Shown: positions 47,993 to 56,292, numbered from the stretch's first letter. The stretch: 64,000 bases of DNA from Profundicola chukchiensis (GCF_029664245.1 NZ_JANAIE010000005.1:62001-126000); one strand, 5' to 3'. The notes: generated from the letters alone by a model not told the origin. Numbers and translations are program-made.

Positions 47993-48080
47993 GAGCAATT
48001 TGTTATTTGGACCACGAAAATACGGAAAAAAATGTTGGTTTTTGGTGGAGAGTGATTGGTGTAGGGTGTAGGGTGTCAGC

Positions 48081-48226
48081 CACATGTCATTCTGAACTTG
48101 ATTCAGCATCTAGCGTAATGAATGGATTAGTTAAAAAAGATTCCGCATCAAGTGCGGAATGACGCTCCGGGTTTAGGTTTAGCGGTTATAATCAGGCACA
48201 CGTCGTGCTGAACTTGATTCATCACC
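48081..48226 (+). repeat. Dispersed hairpin repeats, western copy
   Basis: Three hairpin units: TTCTGAACTTGATTCAGCA-type near 48089, TTCCGCATCAAGTGCGGAA near 48140 and a degraded TGCTGAACTTGATTCATCA near 48206. They belong to the family that is dense at 53.9-58.3 kb. Confidence 0.85.
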
Positions 48227-48629
48227 TTGTGGCATGCCGGGTCAAAATATCATTTAACTTCTCTTGATCTTGTTTTCTGAAGTCTTTAAGATCAAAAGCT
48301 ATACTTTTTCCTCCTAAATTGTTAATTCGTAATTCCTCCTCCGTTTGCTCCCAAGACAGAATTTTATCGAATTTAAAATTTTTCCCTTTCCAGTTGTTGA
48401 GCCTAATATAAATGGCTTTGTTATTCCAGCGGACATAATTCTTGAAAACAATGTCTTTTACCCAGAAAAGCATAATGAGTACAAAACCGAACGCACGCAT
48501 GTAGATATAATACTTCGGGTTTTCTAAAGGAATCATCTCAAAAGTAGCCAATATAATTAGCGCCAAAGCAAGTATCAATATCGCCAACCAATAATAATTA
48601 GTCATGTTGGTAAAGTGAATTTTTTTCAT
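48222..48629 (-). CDS. Small membrane protein of unknown function
   Basis: A 135-residue protein with two hydrophobic helices (about residues 12-30 and 40-57) and a PH-like soluble tail (WNNKAIYIRLNN, INNLGGKSIAFDLKDF), similar in layout to the gene just downstream. Its last codons and stop (HATR-stop) lie in a dispersed hairpin repeat, so the natural C-terminus may have been altered by repeat insertion. The two neighbours may be old duplicates. Confidence 0.65.
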   Translation of the reverse strand: MKKIHFTNMTNYYWLAILILALALIILATFEMIPLENPKYYIYMRAFGFVLIMLFWVKDIVFKNYVRWNNKAIYIRLNNWKGKNFKFDKILSWEQTEEELRINNLGGKSIAFDLKDFRKQDQEKLNDILTRHATR

Positions 48630-48805
48630 TTTTATTGGTTTTAATTCTGGGCGCTAAGCTGATTAAGTACCTCCAAAGCTAAAGATTTTACACGGATTTA
48701 GTGAAACCAAGCTTAGGATTTGAATAATAAAATGGAGAACTAACAAACTATCAAAATTTAAAATCTTCATCCTACCAGAGAAGGAGGTTTTCTGTTGTTA
48801 ATGTC

Positions 48806-48937
48806 TCACGGCAAGACCTTTTTAGCATTGACCAATAATTCCTTCATGTCGAAGACTTTAGTATAAGGCTCGATGTGAACTCCAATTCTATCGCTGAGGT
48901 AATTGTTGCAAACTAGCGTGAAAAGTTTTGTTTTCCT
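48806..48937 (-). pseudogene. Gene remnant, C-terminal fragment
   Basis: A 43-codon open stretch without any start codon ends at TGA. Its text (KLFTLVCNNYLSDRIGVHIE, then PYTKVFDMKELLVNAKKVLP) looks like genuine protein, not random translation. It is cut off by TAA at its upstream end, next to the terminator of the helicase gene. It is probably the tail of a gene lost from this locus. The family is not recognised. Nothing else was seen in 48630-49014. Confidence 0.4.
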
Positions 48938-48945
48938 TTAATAAA

Positions 48946-48984
48946 AATAACCTGAGCTAACAATGTAATATTAGTCCAGGTTAT
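48946..48984 (-). terminator. Terminator after the PLD-helicase gene
   Basis: ATAACCTGG and CAGGTTAT arms with an AT-rich loop, then TTTTTATT on the minus strand, about 30 bp after the stop at 49015. Confidence 0.75.
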
Positions 48985-49014
48985 GTTTGTATTATTTATA
49001 ACTGTTAAGAATTC

Positions 49015-52000
49015 TTATCCTGCAACTAATTTCGCAGCATCGTTCCAAAGATAATGTGGCATAGGTTCTTTCAATTCCCATTTTATACTCATTGGTTTGG
49101 AACCTTCATGTTCTATATACTTAGCAGGACCAATAAATACATATCCCTGAGTAAAGCCATCAGCATCCTTTTTACTTTCACGAATAAATAAAAGTATTGT
49201 TTTACCATTTGTTTCCTGGTTTATATAAGAAAGTCCAACGGAGCTATTTGGTGATGTCTTATTTTGGGATTGCCAATGGAATAAAGTTTCATTGATGGCA
49301 TAATCATCATACATTGTTGTGGGAGAAAAATCCTCTTCTGATTTCTTTAAGTTTATAAATAAAGCTTCAATATTCTGCTCCCTGTTTAAAGCAACACCCT
49401 CTCGATTTGTGCTTAGCTTTGTAATTGTAGATAAACCTATTGCTACAAGTATTTGATCTCTAGTATAACGAGAGTGTATCTTTAATGGAAAAGAATCGCT
49501 TACCTCTGTGAATGGAATCTCTTCATATCCAATTTGATTTATCTTGACATTTAGAAAAGATTGCATTTCAGCTACCATTTCTTTGTTTTCTCCAATCTGT
49601 TTAATTCCATCGATTAAAGTTAAGCCAGGAACAACATCTTGATAAAAGTCGTAATAAAGCATTAAGACCATTAAATTGTTTTCTGATTTTTTAGGAAGTT
49701 TATTTAAATCAAACTCTTCCTCAATTAAATTAAGAATAAACTTGAAATAACTGATAGACTCTGTTACCATCCATTTTTTGCTAATCATGGATTTGTATCT
49801 ATCGAAGTTTATTTGTTCAAACTTTAAAGCAAAAGCTTCGCTTTTTAAGAAGGTGAAAGTGTGATTTTTATAAATATGCTTTAGTTCAAGATTATAAATT
49901 TTTAAAAAGTTTTCTAGTGTTAAAGCCAATGTTGTGTGGTTAGTAAAGTTATTCATTAATCTTATTAACCTTCTCTTATTCATATCAGTCGCTTGACGAA
50001 TATTGTTAAGAATATGTTCTTTAGCTTGTTTTTCTAATACAATTGAACTACCTAATGGAAGGTGAGGGAAGTCTTTTTCAATTTCGTGCTTAACCGTGGT
50101 GTTCGTTTTTCCAATAAGTGCTCTAAATTTATTTTCATAATCATATTCTTTGCGAGCATGACCAACAAAATCCAAAACTGTAAGCACATCTTTTCCTTCC
50201 TGTAATCTTAAGCCACGCCCAAGTTGTTGAAGAAAAATAGTCAAACTTTCAGTTGGTCGTAAAAATAAAACTGTATCAATTTCAGGAATATCTATTCCTT
50301 CATTAAATATATCAACAACAAACAAATAGTTTATCTCGCCAGCTTTAAAGTTATGAATGATATCCATTCGATCTTGACTATTTTCAGAAGTAAGATATTC
50401 CGCTTTTAAACCATTCTTCTCAAACTTTTTCTTCATGAATTTAGCATGTTCTATACTGGCGCAGAACCCTATGGCTTTAACTTCTCTTATGTCTTTGGTG
50501 TATTTATTTAAATTGTCAATTATGTTTCCTACTCTTATATCATTTGCAGTTAAAACTTTGGTTAACTCTTGTGTGTCATATCTCCCGTTATTCCATTTTA
50601 TTTTTGAATAATCAATTGAATCTGAAATTCCAAAGTATTGAAAAGGACACAAGATTTTATGATTAAGAGCATCCGGAAGGCGAATTTCAGCTGCCGTTCT
50701 ATAATTGAAATCTTTTAGAATATCTTTCCCATCCATTCTTTCTGGAGTAGCTGTTAATCCAAGCAAAATCTTTGGTTGAAAGTAATCAATTACTTTTTGG
50801 TAGGTTTTTGCAGATGAATGGTGTACCTCGTCTAGAATAATGTAATCGTAATAATTTGGACTGGAGAATGATTCTAATTGATTTGTTAGCGTTTGAATAG
50901 TTGCGAAAATTGCATTTTTCTGAGTTGGCATATACCCATCTCCGAAAAGTTCACCGAAATTTTGATCTTTCAATACATTTCTGAATGTATGTAATGATTG
51001 TCGTAAAATTTCAATCCGATGAGCAATAAATAAAAACTTTGCTGTAGGATTATTTTGTCTATAATTTTTAAAATCAAAGGCTGAGATCATGGTTTTACCA
51101 GTTCCTGTAGCAGCGACAACTAGGTTTCTCCACGAATTATGAACCTCTCGTTCGATTTTTAGTTTTTCTAGAATTTCTGATTGATAATGGTAGGGTTTTA
51201 AATCAAAGAAATTGACAATCTCTTGGGTTGATTTTCCAAATTTACTTTGCAAAAGGGATTTTCCTAAATCATCAAATTTGCTAGAATCATATAATTCAAA
51301 CTCCGCATCATTCCAATAACTCTCAAATGTCTTTTTAAACTTATCAATTATATGTGGAATTTCTTTGGTCGTAACTTTTACATTCCATTCCAGTCCATCT
51401 GTAAGAGCAGATCTCGAAAAGTTCGATGAACCAATGTAACCTGTATGAAAACCGGAATTTCTATAAAACAAATAAGCCTTAGCGTGTAAGCGCTCGTTTG
51501 AATTGTTGTAAGAAATTTTTATTTCAGTATTTGGAAGTTTGTTTAGTTCTTCGATGGCTTTTGCATCTGTTGCGCCCATATAAGTGGTAGTAATAACACG
51601 TAATTTGCCACCTCGAGAAGTAAATTCCTTAAAAGCTTCTCGTAGAATCACAATGGCTTTCCATTTTATAAAAGAAACTAGTAAGTCAACTCTGTCAGCT
51701 GATAAAATTTCTTTCTTTAATTCACTTTCAAGTGAGATACCGACATTACCACCAGTGAATAATTCACTATGCGTTAGACGTGTCGATGGCATAATCTCCT
51801 TTAGCTTTAAATCAAAGTTTACAAAATGACTATCAGCTTTTGAGAAGACTGCATTCAGGATTTCTCCCTCTACGACTACTAAGTCATCTTCAAAGTTCTC
51901 ACTTTCAATCTCATCCTTTAATAAAGTAATTATTTTATTAGCTATAGCAATTTGCTGTTCAATTAAATTCTTTTTCTTCAACAAATCAAAAGCCCTTTTG

Positions 52001-52149
52001 ATAGTGTTGTGTAGATGTTGAGACAGAAGTTTTGAAGCCTCAGCTTTGTCAATCGAAGTTTTATTAATATAAAAGTCCTTTTTCCCTAGTTCCTCAATCT
52101 TTTGAGAAACTATTTGAGTAATTAACTCTTCATAAATGCCATTTTTCAT
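49015..52149 (-). CDS. PLD nuclease - SF2 helicase - DUF3427-like fusion protein
   Basis: A 1044-residue protein. Residues 1-120 are helical and charged. Residues about 140-290 form a phospholipase D-like nuclease domain with one HKD motif (HAKAYLF, His222 and Lys224; GSSNFSRSAL about 240-249), so it would act as a dimer. Residues about 315-690 form an SF2 helicase: Walker A AATGTGKT (346-353), LDEVHHSS (439-446), LTATPERMDG and QQLGRGLRLQ (641-650). The remaining 350 residues resemble DUF3427. The domain order matches a widespread group of restriction/defence-type helicases whose function is not established as far as I know. Its start overlaps the NUDIX gene stop by 4 bp. Confidence 0.9.
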   Translation of the reverse strand: MKNGIYEELITQIVSQKIEELGKKDFYINKTSIDKAEASKLLSQHLHNTIKRAFDLLKKKNLIEQQIAIANKIITLLKDEIESENFEDDLVVVEGEILNAVFSKADSHFVNFDLKLKEIMPSTRLTHSELFTGGNVGISLESELKKEILSADRVDLLVSFIKWKAIVILREAFKEFTSRGGKLRVITTTYMGATDAKAIEELNKLPNTEIKISYNNSNERLHAKAYLFYRNSGFHTGYIGSSNFSRSALTDGLEWNVKVTTKEIPHIIDKFKKTFESYWNDAEFELYDSSKFDDLGKSLLQSKFGKSTQEIVNFFDLKPYHYQSEILEKLKIEREVHNSWRNLVVAATGTGKTMISAFDFKNYRQNNPTAKFLFIAHRIEILRQSLHTFRNVLKDQNFGELFGDGYMPTQKNAIFATIQTLTNQLESFSSPNYYDYIILDEVHHSSAKTYQKVIDYFQPKILLGLTATPERMDGKDILKDFNYRTAAEIRLPDALNHKILCPFQYFGISDSIDYSKIKWNNGRYDTQELTKVLTANDIRVGNIIDNLNKYTKDIREVKAIGFCASIEHAKFMKKKFEKNGLKAEYLTSENSQDRMDIIHNFKAGEINYLFVVDIFNEGIDIPEIDTVLFLRPTESLTIFLQQLGRGLRLQEGKDVLTVLDFVGHARKEYDYENKFRALIGKTNTTVKHEIEKDFPHLPLGSSIVLEKQAKEHILNNIRQATDMNKRRLIRLMNNFTNHTTLALTLENFLKIYNLELKHIYKNHTFTFLKSEAFALKFEQINFDRYKSMISKKWMVTESISYFKFILNLIEEEFDLNKLPKKSENNLMVLMLYYDFYQDVVPGLTLIDGIKQIGENKEMVAEMQSFLNVKINQIGYEEIPFTEVSDSFPLKIHSRYTRDQILVAIGLSTITKLSTNREGVALNREQNIEALFINLKKSEEDFSPTTMYDDYAINETLFHWQSQNKTSPNSSVGLSYINQETNGKTILLFIRESKKDADGFTQGYVFIGPAKYIEHEGSKPMSIKWELKEPMPHYLWNDAAKLVAG

Positions 52150-52535
52150 AAAGTAATGAATTCATTAACTATCGGCACATCTGCCTCGGCCCAGTCGAGT
52201 TCTTGTAATTCGTGTTTATCGAGTAGGCGATGCTGTGCGTGTTCTTTAAGCTTTAATTCTCCTCCAACATATTTGGCAGTGTAGGGAATCAACTCAATAC
52301 TAAAGTCAGGATAATCATGCAATACAGGGTTGAGTCGCTGTAGCACCTCGATATCGATATCCAATTCTTCTTTAATTTCACGTTGAATACATTGCTGCTC
52401 AGATTCATTCGGCTCAATCTTTCCGCCTGGAAACTCCCACTTAAGCGGTAGCTTCATGTTCTCACTTCGTTGAACAGCTAAAATCTTGTCTTGTTGGTGA
52501 ATAATCGCACAAACAACTCTATAATGTGGAATCAT
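52146..52535 (-). CDS. NUDIX hydrolase, MutT-like
   Basis: The 129-residue protein has a complete NUDIX box: GGK at 38-40, then the glutamates of REIKEEL (52-58) followed by a hydrophobic residue at the expected spacing. The core WEFPGGK and the length are those of MutT/8-oxo-dGTP-type (deoxy)nucleoside triphosphate pyrophosphohydrolases. It overlaps the PLD-helicase start by 4 bp (ATGA), so the pair is translationally coupled. A role together with the helicase, rather than general housekeeping, is inferred from this coupling. Confidence 0.92.
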   Translation of the reverse strand: MIPHYRVVCAIIHQQDKILAVQRSENMKLPLKWEFPGGKIEPNESEQQCIQREIKEELDIDIEVLQRLNPVLHDYPDFSIELIPYTAKYVGGELKLKEHAQHRLLDKHELQELDWAEADVPIVNEFITL

Positions 52536-52537
52536 AG

Positions 52538-52864
52538 TTATTCAGAAAATTTATAAGTTTTGATGAATTTATCCAATTCTAAATCATTTTCAAAAGAATA
52601 TTGAGATTCTTTGCCGAATTCAAAGAATTGAACTAAATCTAATATATTGTCAAATACACGAAAGTGTTGCCCCTGATAATTATACACATACATCAGCGCA
52701 TCAGTATTTTTAAAACTGATGATTTCTATGCTTCTGTTAGCTCTCAGATATTTAATCCTAGAATTATTTATAATATTCATGAGGTAGTTTAAGGCAATAA
52801 ATTGGTTGACCAGTTTTTCGAATTGTTGAGTGTAAATCCAATCAATTTTTGGTTTATAGATCAA
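52538..52864 (-). CDS. Unknown 108-aa protein heading the NUDIX/helicase operon
   Basis: A soluble 108-residue protein with no recognised domain, rich in aromatic and Asn residues (YLMNIINNSR, YVYNYQGQHFRVF). Its stop is 2 bp from the NUDIX start, so the three genes form a tight operon. It could be a regulator, an inhibitor or a third functional subunit. No signal peptide or membrane segment is seen. The start ATG is at 52864; the upstream 200 bp are AT-rich and gene-free. Confidence 0.7.
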   Translation of the reverse strand: MIYKPKIDWIYTQQFEKLVNQFIALNYLMNIINNSRIKYLRANRSIEIISFKNTDALMYVYNYQGQHFRVFDNILDLVQFFEFGKESQYSFENDLELDKFIKTYKFSE

Positions 52865-53072
52865 CTTGAAAGTTACAAAATTTAACTTAAGTTTTTTAGG
52901 TTTATAAAATAAGGTTGATAATCTATTAATTGTTTGTATTTAAAATAAACTAAGTCTAAAGTTTAATCACTTTTAACATCTTGATTAAAAATTTTACCAA
53001 ATGATTAATAAAGTTTTTATATGATTTCCAAGATTAGCTGCGTTATTAAGGCATAATCAAAAAAAATAAAGC

Positions 53073-53807
53073 ATGAAGATCACGCAAAAATTAAAAACAT
53101 CTTTCCTAGCCTTTGGCGTTTTGGGATTATTGGTTTCTTGTTCAGATGACGACACAAGCGACAGTCTTAGTCCCGACCAAGGTAGATTGAGCATAGCTGC
53201 TATGGCGACTTATCAGCCAGGAGTTGCCGACAAAACCAGTAGAAACGGAAGTTTAGAGCTAAGTAGTTTCAAGGTTAATTTCACCGAGATTGAGTTAGAA
53301 TTTGATGACATTATAGATGATGATAATTTCTACGATAGCGACGACGATGTAGAGTTAGAAGGACCTTTTGAGATGGACTTGCTTTCTGGTACACCTATGG
53401 AGTTTGTGAATTTGGAGCTGCCTAATGGAAGGTTAGAAGAGATTGAGTTTGAATTCGATAAGAGTATAGATACCGAGAGCTTGATGCATAACAAGAGTAT
53501 GATGATGGAAGGAAGTATCAATGGTACACCTTTCGTATTTTGGCATGACTTCGAAGAGGAGATTGAGCTTGAATTTGAGGCAGGTGATGAGAATTCTATT
53601 ATTTCGCATGATCATAATTCAGTGGTAATAAATTTTGATTTAAACGCAGTATTTAACTTAGACTCTAGTGTAGATTTATCTACAGCTGTAGATGGCAACG
53701 GAGATGGTTTGATTGAGATCAGCCCAGAAGACGAAGATGGAAATCAGGATTTAGCAGAAGAGATTAAAGAAGCTATTAAAGATCAGATTGATCTACTTGA
53801 GGACTAA
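53073..53807 (+). CDS. Acidic lipoprotein, possibly DUF4382-like
   Basis: The 244-residue protein has a lipoprotein signal ending LLVSC (Cys23), followed by an exceptionally acidic mature part (runs such as DDIIDDDNFYDSDDD) and a DGNGDGLIEISPEDEDGN segment that looks like a calcium-binding EF-hand or dockerin-like loop. The arrangement of strands with ELSSFKVNFTEIEL resembles DUF4382 lipoproteins, but that is uncertain. It is monocistronic with its own terminator. Confidence 0.7.
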   Translation: MKITQKLKTSFLAFGVLGLLVSCSDDDTSDSLSPDQGRLSIAAMATYQPGVADKTSRNGSLELSSFKVNFTEIELEFDDIIDDDNFYDSDDDVELEGPFEMDLLSGTPMEFVNLELPNGRLEEIEFEFDKSIDTESLMHNKSMMMEGSINGTPFVFWHDFEEEIELEFEAGDENSIISHDHNSVVINFDLNAVFNLDSSVDLSTAVDGNGDGLIEISPEDEDGNQDLAEEIKEAIKDQIDLLED

Positions 53808-53833
53808 ATTATATTCAATTTAGATTTTAGATT

Positions 53834-53868
53834 CCCTGATGGATTATTTCGTCAGGGTTTTTTTTGTT
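53834..53868 (+). terminator. Terminator after the acidic lipoprotein gene
   Basis: CCCTGATG and CGTCAGGG arms with a run of eight T. Confidence 0.88.
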
Positions 53869-53965
53869 TAGTAGGTGGTAATCAGTAGTTAGTAGGTGGT
53901 AGACAGTAGTCAGTAGTTCGTGTAGGGTGTAGAGTTTTTCTGATTTATGTATTTAAAGTTTTTAT
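53869..53965 (+). repeat. Low-complexity TAGTAGGTGGTA/GTAGGGTGTAG tract
   Basis: Iterated words (TAGTAGGTGGTAATCAGTAGTT, TAGTCAGTAGTT, GTAGGGTGTAGAG) with no coding potential. Related GTTTAGGGTGTAGAG words return at 54070-54100, 55640-55675 and 56200-56235. Confidence 0.55.
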
Positions 53966-53967
53966 TC

Positions 53968-54062
53968 TAGCACCTGTCATGCTGAACTTGATTCAGCATC
54001 TTTTGAAATGAATGGGTTAGTTTTAAGAGATTCCGCATCAAGTGCGGAATGACACTTCGGGT
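53968..54062 (+). repeat. Paired hairpin element (A-B unit)
   Basis: Hairpin A (TGCTGAACTTGATTCAGCA near 53980) and hairpin B (ATTCCGCATCAAGTGCGGAAT near 54032) separated by a conserved spacer. Confidence 0.88.
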
Positions 54063-54106
54063 ATGTTTGGTTAAGGGTGTAGAGTATAAGGTGTAGAGTT
54101 TATCTG

Positions 54107-54252
54107 TCACATTGAGTGAATTTTTCCTTAGAAAAATTTGTATCGAAATGTCGACAGAAAGGAGGTTAGTGTACTTTTCAATTCTTTTCTTTATTCTCTT
54201 TTCTAAGTCTTCAATACAATTTTGTTGCACAAAATCACTCAGTCTGACAAGA
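54107..54252. repeat. CACATTGAGTG repeat, inverted pair
   Basis: A forward copy (GTCACATTGAGTG, TTTTTCCTTAGAAAAA, TGTATCGAAATGTCGACAGA) is followed by an inverted relative (TCAATACAATTTTGTTGCAC, AAAATCACTCAGTCTGAC). Further copies lie at 55679-55735 and, inverted, at 56293-56352. Confidence 0.6.
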
Positions 54253-54330
54253 GGCTTTACGACCTTAAATTTTAGGCCAATTGAACAATATTAAACTACT
54301 TTTAAACAACCTTTAAACCACTTGAATATG

Positions 54331-54545
54331 AGATTCCGCATCAAGTGCGGAATGACGCTTCGGGTTTAGATTTAGCGGTTGTATTTAAGCATCGCCTGTC
54401 ATGCTGAACTTGATTCAGCATCTTTTGGAATGAATGGGTTAGTTTTAAGAGATTCCGCATCAAGTGCGGAATGACGCTTCGGGCTTGGATTTGGCGGTTG
54501 TATTTAAGCATCACCTGTCATGCTGAACTTGATTCAGCATCTCTT
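54331..54545 (+). repeat. Two tandem paired-hairpin units
   Basis: Order B-A-B-A (B near 54332 and 54451, exactly 119 bp apart; A near 54398 and 54518). Confidence 0.9.
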
Positions 54546-54678
54546 TTTCTTCTAAACCCAAATTAAATCATTGAAAATCAATAACTAGGAAAAACGACGA
54601 GTAAACTCATTGGTTTCGCTTAGTAGATTTAATGTTAAAGGCGTAAATTAGTGGTGTAGCAATTAGTTAATTAAGATA

Positions 54679-54948
54679 ATGGAACTTAGTTATGTATTAA
54701 ATCGAAATTCTTCTCCAGCATGGGATGTTATATCCTTTGTTGAGATTTTATTTATCTCTCTCCTAAACTTACTTTTTAAGTTTACTCTTGAAGCACCTGA
54801 AAACGTATTAAAATTCCAGGAGGAAATTAATTCTATGGGAATTATTTCGTCTGTGAAAATCTTCTCAATTTTTGACCATGAAAATGGAGTGCAAAATCAT
54901 TTTTGTAAAGCTGAAATTAACTCTTATCGAAGGGGTGTTGTGACTTAA
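54679..54948 (+). CDS. Possible small protein (89 aa), uncertain
   Basis: An 89-codon ORF with one hydrophobic segment (about residues 17-35, VISFVEILFISLLNLLF). No family is recognised and the codon use is not decisive. Its best support is a strong intrinsic terminator 30 bp after the stop on the same strand. It could be a fragment of an older gene in this repeat-rich stretch. Confidence 0.35.
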   Translation: MELSYVLNRNSSPAWDVISFVEILFISLLNLLFKFTLEAPENVLKFQEEINSMGIISSVKIFSIFDHENGVQNHFCKAEINSYRRGVVT

Positions 54949-54974
54949 AACAACGTATAAAAGACATATATCGA

Positions 54975-55010
54975 ATAGCCTGAAATTTTGTTTCAGGCTA
55001 TTTTTTTGCT
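54975..55010 (+). terminator. Strong intrinsic terminator
   Basis: ATAGCCTGAAA and TTTCAGGCTAT (11-bp perfect stem, loop TTTTG), then seven T. Confidence 0.9.
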
Positions 55011-55015
55011 AAAAA

Positions 55016-55166
55016 CATCCGCATTTTCAGTCGCTTTCATCCGCATCTTTTGCAAATTTCATCCGCATAAAGTTGTTACATCATGCGCATAAAGTGTTTT
55101 CATCATCTAGATGAAATAAAATATCATGCAGATGAACTGAAATTTGGTGAAATTCATCTATTTCCA
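55016..55166. repeat. Phased 22-bp array of CATCCGCAT-like motifs
   Basis: CATCCGCAT starts at 55016, 55038 and 55060, CATGCGCAT at 55082, the palindrome CATCTAGATG at 55104 and CATGCAGATG at 55125: four intervals of exactly 22 bp and one of 21 bp. Only the 9-10-bp core is conserved; the filler differs. The array lies just after a terminator and has no gene of its own. The remainder to about 55330 is AT-rich without recognisable features. Confidence 0.75.
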
Positions 55167-55359
55167 ACCTCTAATAGTGCAAATTTTGTTGCAAATATAT
55201 CTCATTTTGGGTCTGTTTTGAGACTAAAAATGGCGTAATTTTACATCATTTTTTGATGATTTTATAGTAAAATACACTTGAATTCAGCAAGATTATAAAT
55301 CAATTTTAACTTGAAAAAATAGTGAGGTTTAGGGTGTAGCGTGTTGGGTTTTCAGTCAC

Positions 55360-55630
55360 TTGGAGGAGATATTAAAAGCTACAAACATTAATCTTTCTTG
55401 TTCATTTTTGCTTGATCAAAAACGAACCAAAAAATCAATCAGAAATAATGTTTTCCCGCCTACCAACTTTTTTATCTTTCTTTATGTTATTTACGTGGCG
55501 GGAACATGGATGATCATCGGCTTGCCTTCCCAGGGCCCAACGGCTATAGGCCGCGGACGCGCACGCTGAACACCATTAAACATGGATTTCTGAAGGGCTC
55601 CGGCTCAAAACTCAAGTCGATAGTAGAATG
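55360..55630 (+). repeat. Dispersed intergenic element with GC-rich segment
   Basis: This stretch (CTTGATCAAAAACGAACCAA near 55410; GGGCCCAACGGCTATAGGCC near 55533; then GAAGGGCTCCGGCTC near 55593) is locally far richer in GC than its surroundings. An ORF can be read through part of it, but its text looks like translated non-coding repeat. From memory it resembles widespread Bacteroidota intergenic repeats; this was not checked. Confidence 0.45.
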
Positions 55631-55678
55631 TAAATGCTTGTTTAGTTTAGGGTGTAGAGTATAAGGTGTAGAGTTTTT

Positions 55679-55735
55679 CTGTCACATTGAGTGTTTTTCT
55701 CGATAGAGAAAAATGTATCGAAATGTCGACAGAAA
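55679..55735 (+). repeat. CACATTGAGTG repeat, forward copy
   Basis: Contains GTCACATTGAGTG, TTTTTCTCGATAGAGAAAAA-like hairpin and TGTATCGAAATGTCGACAGA; same family as 54107-54252. Confidence 0.6.
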
Positions 55736-55837
55736 AGGAGATTGACGTGCTTCGCTTTTCTCTTATATGAGGCTTCGAGTTAAACAACCTTTAAACTATC
55801 TAAACTACTTTTGAACCACCTTTAACCCACTTGAGAA

Positions 55838-56046
55838 TGAGATTCCGCATCAAGTGCGGAATGACGCTACGGGTATGTATTTAGCGGTTGTAGTTAAGCA
55901 CCACGCGTCATGCTGAACTTGATTCAGCATCTTTTGGATTGAATGGGTTAGTTTTAGAGATTCCGCATCGAGTGTGGAATGACGCTTCGGGGTTTCATTT
56001 AACGGAAAGCCAAGGCGCTTGTCATTCCGGGCTAGACCCGGAATAT
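55838..56046 (+). repeat. Paired hairpins with a variant third type
   Basis: B (near 55842), A (near 55910), a B variant (ATTCCGCATCGAGTGTGGAAT near 55961) and a hairpin with different arms (ATTCCGGGCTAGACCCGGAAT near 56025). Confidence 0.85.
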
Positions 56047-56095
56047 AGTTTTAGCTATTCGAAGAAAACTTTTATATCTTATCTCGAAAGTTTGG

Positions 56096-56150
56096 AGCGA
56101 AGAAACTGCTCCTCTTTTAAGGGGAGCTGTCCGTAGGACTGAGGGGTTCT
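56096..56150 (+). repeat. AGGGGAG short repeat element
   Basis: CTCCTCTTTTAAGGGGAG followed by CTGTCCGTAGGACTGAGGGG forms hairpins (CTCC/GGAG, GTCC/GGAC). It resembles a short intergenic element common in this phylum (recollection only). Confidence 0.45.
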
Positions 56151-56292
56151 ACATTAGTATGAAGTAACGAATAGTTAGTGCTTCGTAGTCAGTAATTAGT
56201 TTAGGGTGTAGAGTGTAAGGTTTAGGGTTTAGAGGTTCACAGTGTTGCAGTATGAGGAATAATTCAAAATTTAGAATTCAAAATTTAACAAT

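Noticed and set aside
47993-48109. Upstream extension of the membrane protein gene at 47606
   Set aside because: The extension is encoded by a dispersed repeat and precedes a better start followed by a membrane helix.
53967-54230. 87-codon minus-strand ORF
   Set aside because: It is translated hairpin repeat and CACATTGAGTG repeat (contains the same MLNQVQHD-type text as other repeats).
55016-55166. Plasmid or chromosomal replication origin with iterons
   Set aside because: No rep, dnaA or partition gene is near, and the neighbourhood is repeat-rich chromosomal sequence; the cores do not resemble DnaA boxes.
55360-55569. 69-codon ORF ending in GRGRAR
   Set aside because: It reads through a dispersed intergenic element and has no protein-like organisation.
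55939-56136. 65-codon ORF
   Set aside because: It is a translation of hairpin A, a B variant and the GCTAGA hairpin.
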